NCBI GenBank assembly: GCA_017882765.1
Contig: JADGOW010000005.1
Location: forward strand, 1-34,560
Origin: Frankiaceae bacterium
GTDB taxonomy: Bacteria > Actinomycetota > Actinomycetes > Frankiales > Frankiaceae
Direction of reading: 5' to 3'
DNA length: 34,560 nucleotides
A program made the position numbers and the translations under genes. The notes below the pieces were generated by a model. The model was not told where the DNA came from and did not search any database. It saw nothing but the letters and a program-made list of their open reading frames with translations. This document shows positions 32,724-34,560 of the stretch, piece after piece; within the stretch, counting starts at the first letter, position 1, and each line of letters starts with the position of its first letter.

Positions 32724-34162
32724 GCCAGCTCGTCCACGTCGAGGCTGGACACTGCCGCCGCGGTGCACGGGTCGAGCTCGAACAGCTCCCGCAGCGCGGC
32801 GGCGTAGCTGTCCCCACCCGGGCCCCCGGCCAGCTGCTTGACGCGCACGGTGGGAGCGTGCAGAAGCTTGTCCACGACCCGGCTGACAGTCATCCCCACC
32901 TCGGCCCGGGCGGCAGGATCGAGACCCGGCATGCGGGCCGACAGCCGGTCCAGCTCATAGGCCACAACCTCGGCCGCCCGCGCGCGCAGCGCCACGACGG
33001 TCGGTGCCACCCGCTGCGCCCGCTGGGCGGCCAGGAACGTCCGGACTTCGCTCGCGACGAGCAGCCGCACCGCCTCGACGTCGGCGGCGGCGTCCTGGCC
33101 CTCCAGGGCGTCGCGCAGCCCGTCCAGATCCAGGAGGGTGACCCCGGGCAGCGCCCGCACTGCCGGATCTATGTCGTGCGGCAGGGCAAGGTCGAGGAGA
33201 AACAGCGGCCGGCCGGCGCGTTTGCGAACGGCAGCGGCCACTGCGTCCGCGCGCAGCATCAGCCCCGCAGCGCCCGTGCAACACACGACCACGTCGGCGA
33301 CTGCCAGCTCGTCGGCGAGGCGACGCAGCCCGGTCGCGCGGCCGCCCAGGCTGGCGGCGAGGCGCTCCGCGCGCTCGCCACCTCGGTTGGCCACCACGAG
33401 GGGCCCGACGCCGGCGCGCCGCAGCACCCCGCCCGCGAGCGCGCCGGTCGACCCTGCCCCGACGAGCAGGGCGGGACGGCCCTGTAGGGAACCCAGCGGC
33501 CCGGCGGCCAGCCGCACGCCCACCGACACCAGGGACGCACCGGCGGCGTCGATGCCGGTCTCGGTCCGGACCCGCTTGCCCAGCCGCAGCGCCGAGCGGA
33601 ACAGCGCGGACAGCACCCGCCCCACGCTGCCGGCCTCGTCCGCTGTCCGGAACGCCGCGCGGACCTGGCCGAGGATCTGCGCCTCGCCGACGAGCATCGA
33701 ATCCAAACCACAGACGACGGTGTAGAGGTGGGCGACCGCGCGCGCGTCGTGATGCACGTACAGGTGCGGGGTCAGCTCGTCGTGGGGCAGGCCGGACACC
33801 CTGGCGAGCACGTTCGTGATCTCAGCAACGCCCGCGTGGAAGGCCGACACGTCGGCGTAGACCTCAACGCGGTTGCAGGTGGACAGAACGACCGCTTCGG
33901 CGACCGGGGCCTCCGACCCGGCCGCGCCGGACACCGCCCGGCCCGCCACCGCCGTGCCCACTGCGGCCGTGCCCAACACCGTGCCCACATCCACATGGCC
34001 CGCCTGGAGCTCGGCTGTCGCGGCCTGCGCGGCCAGGTCGGCCGACAGCAGCTCGTCGAGCACCTTGCCGACCTCGCCGGCCGGCACGGCTGCCTTTTCG
34101 AGCAGCGGCACCGGTGCTGTCCGGTGCGACAGCCCCACTGCGAGCAACGTCACGCGGGTCAC
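32720..34162 (-). CDS. hemA: Glutamyl-tRNA reductase
   Basis: 480 residues. It reduces glutamyl-tRNA to glutamate-1-semialdehyde, the committed step of the C5 heme route. The catalytic Cys96 is in [10 protein letters not shown], and the N-terminal [10 protein letters not shown] is intact. [16 protein letters not shown] and the NADPH fold VGAGSTG follow. A ~35-residue Ala/Gly/Val-rich insert (about 52-87) sits between the first helix pair and the Cys motif, longer than in most homologues. The GTG at 34162 lies close to an AGGA, giving an unusually short spacing. It heads the hem operon. Confidence 0.95.
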   Translation of the reverse strand: MTRVTLLAVGLSHRTAPVPLLEKAAVPAGEVGKVLDELLSADLAAQAATAELQAGHVDVGTVLGTAAVGTAVAGRAVSGAAGSEAPVAEAVVLSTCNRVEVYADVSAFHAGVAEITNVLARVSGLPHDELTPHLYVHHDARAVAHLYTVVCGLDSMLVGEAQILGQVRAAFRTADEAGSVGRVLSALFRSALRLGKRVRTETGIDAAGASLVSVGVRLAAGPLGSLQGRPALLVGAGSTGALAGGVLRRAGVGPLVVANRGGERAERLAASLGGRATGLRRLADELAVADVVVCCTGAAGLMLRADAVAAAVRKRAGRPLFLLDLALPHDIDPAVRALPGVTLLDLDGLRDALEGQDAAADVEAVRLLVASEVRTFLAAQRAQRVAPTVVALRARAAEVVAYELDRLSARMPGLDPAARAEVGMTVSRVVDKLLHAPTVRVKQLAGGPGGDSYAAALRELFELDPCTAAAVSSLDVDELA

Positions 34163-34189
34163 TCCTGATGCTCACCGAGGGTCAGAACC

Positions 34190-34246
34190 GGGGCCAGATC
34201 ATACGTCTCCCATGCTGCGGATGCGTAATCCGCATGATCTGACCCC
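34190..34246 (-). promoter_or_regulatory. Nested hairpin upstream of hemA
   Basis: The outer arms at 34190-34202 and 34234-34246 match at 12 of 13 positions. An inner stem, gcggat (34217-34222) with atccgc (34228-34233), encloses gcgta. The right side is contiguous, while the left has a 14-base bulge. It lies 28-84 bases upstream of the hemA start, so it is either in the hemA leader RNA or an operator. No known riboswitch is recognised. Confidence 0.6.
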
Positions 34247-34267
34247 TCTGCCCTGACCTCTCTGCCC
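34240..34267. repeat. Duplicated 14-bp motif upstream of hemA
   Basis: tgacccctctgccc and tgacctctctgccc lie head to tail with one mismatch and overlap the outer arm of the hemA-leader hairpin by 7 bases. Tandem copies in front of the first hem gene suggest a possible binding site for a dimeric regulator. No regulator gene is present in the window. Confidence 0.6.
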
Positions 34268-34344
34268 TGCAACCCATCCCTCACAACTGTCTTCCCACCA
34301 CCGCGCGCCGGCCAACTGGCACCGCCGCCGCCTGGTTCCGTGTC

Positions 34345-34560
34345 TCACAGCCACCCGCGGCGGCCGGCGAGGGCCTGCCGCAGGCGGCGCTCGTCAACGT
34401 TCCAGTACGTGTGTTCGGTGCCGTCCACCAGAACGACCGGGACCCGGTCGCCGAACTCACCGGCCAATGCCAAATCGGCGTCGACGTCCACCTCGCGGTA
34501 GGCCACCCCGAGGTCGGTGGCGACCCGGGTGACGGTCGCCTGGGCCTGCTCGCAGAGGTG
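34345..34560 (-). CDS. Glutaredoxin-like (DUF836) protein, 3' part (runs off right edge)
   Basis: The last 71 residues of a small thioredoxin-fold protein are visible, ending at the TGA at 34347-34345. The visible part begins HLCEQAQATV, which fits the family's CHLCE active-site segment with the first Cys just outside the window. It continues with YREVDVDAD, the cis-Pro block RVPVVLVDG, and a C-terminal LRQALAGRRGWL. The family is a small redox protein often found just upstream of hemA in actinobacteria. The 182-bp gap to hemA holds the hairpin and the repeat but no gene. Confidence 0.88.
   Translation of the reverse strand, partial: HLCEQAQATVTRVATDLGVAYREVDVDADLALAGEFGDRVPVVLVDGTEHTYWNVDERRLRQALAGRRGWL

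Noticed and set aside
34268-34300. TTGTGA half-site upstream of hemA as a Rex operator
   Set aside because: Only one half is visible (ctcacaac on the plus strand); the second inverted half with proper spacing is absent.

Overview
This is a high-GC (roughly 70%) chromosomal segment from an actinobacterium (Actinomycetota). Evidence: frequent GTG starts, many 4-bp stop/start overlaps, the gene order hemA-hemC-cobA/hemD-hemB-hemL-mutase-tlpA-ccdA-resB-ccsB, and a geranylgeranyl-reductase gene next to nuoA. Menaquinone is made by the futalosine (Mqn) route, as in Streptomyces and unlike mycobacteria. A lineage within the Actinomycetota cannot be fixed by eye. Nearly every gene here serves one theme: building a menaquinone- and cytochrome-based respiratory chain.

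Layout. Positions 1-6326 (minus strand) hold the front of a complex I operon, nuoA-B-C-D-E-F and the start of nuoG, which runs off the left edge. Positions 6461-7735 encode a geranylgeranyl-reductase-type flavoprotein, likely a menaquinone tail reductase, divergent from a 14-helix MFS transporter (7920-9473). Positions 9490-14332 (minus) look like one operon: 4-OT-family tautomerase, mqnC, aminodeoxyfutalosine deaminase, menG and an SGNH-hydrolase lipoprotein. A TrxR-like ferredoxin-NADP reductase (14385-15476) is divergent from it. Positions 15497-21376 (minus) hold mqnL (UbiD-like), mqnP (UbiA-like), mqnE, two small membrane proteins, a 59-residue zinc-ribbon protein, mqnA and a stand-alone receiver protein.

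Positions 21702-26058 (minus) are a System II cytochrome c maturation operon (TlpA-like thioredoxin lipoprotein, CcdA, ResB, CcsB). A Pro/Ala-rich membrane protein (26223-26945, plus) is divergent from it. A perfect 44-bp palindrome (26972-27015) separates that gene from the end of the heme operon (27048-34162, minus: hemA, hemC, cobA/hemD, hemB, hemL, mutase). The 3' end of a glutaredoxin-like gene lies at the right edge.

How they fit together: chorismate enters through MqnA, MqnE, the deaminase and MqnC. The ring is prenylated and decarboxylated by MqnP and MqnL, methylated by MenG, and the tail is probably part-saturated by the reductase. The product is the quinone used by complex I. Heme from the hem operon is attached to apocytochromes c by the Ccs proteins. 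MqnB, MqnD and the UbiX-like MqnM are not in the window.

I see no CRISPR array, prophage, transposase gene, or rRNA or tRNA gene. The least explained parts are non-coding or small: a large nested inverted repeat plus an 11-bp tandem array at 21458-21701, a start-codon hairpin before mqnL, a hairpin plus duplicated 14-mer before hemA, paired 18-bp repeats before the MFS gene, several in-frame minisatellites, and the mini-genes between mqnE and mqnA.
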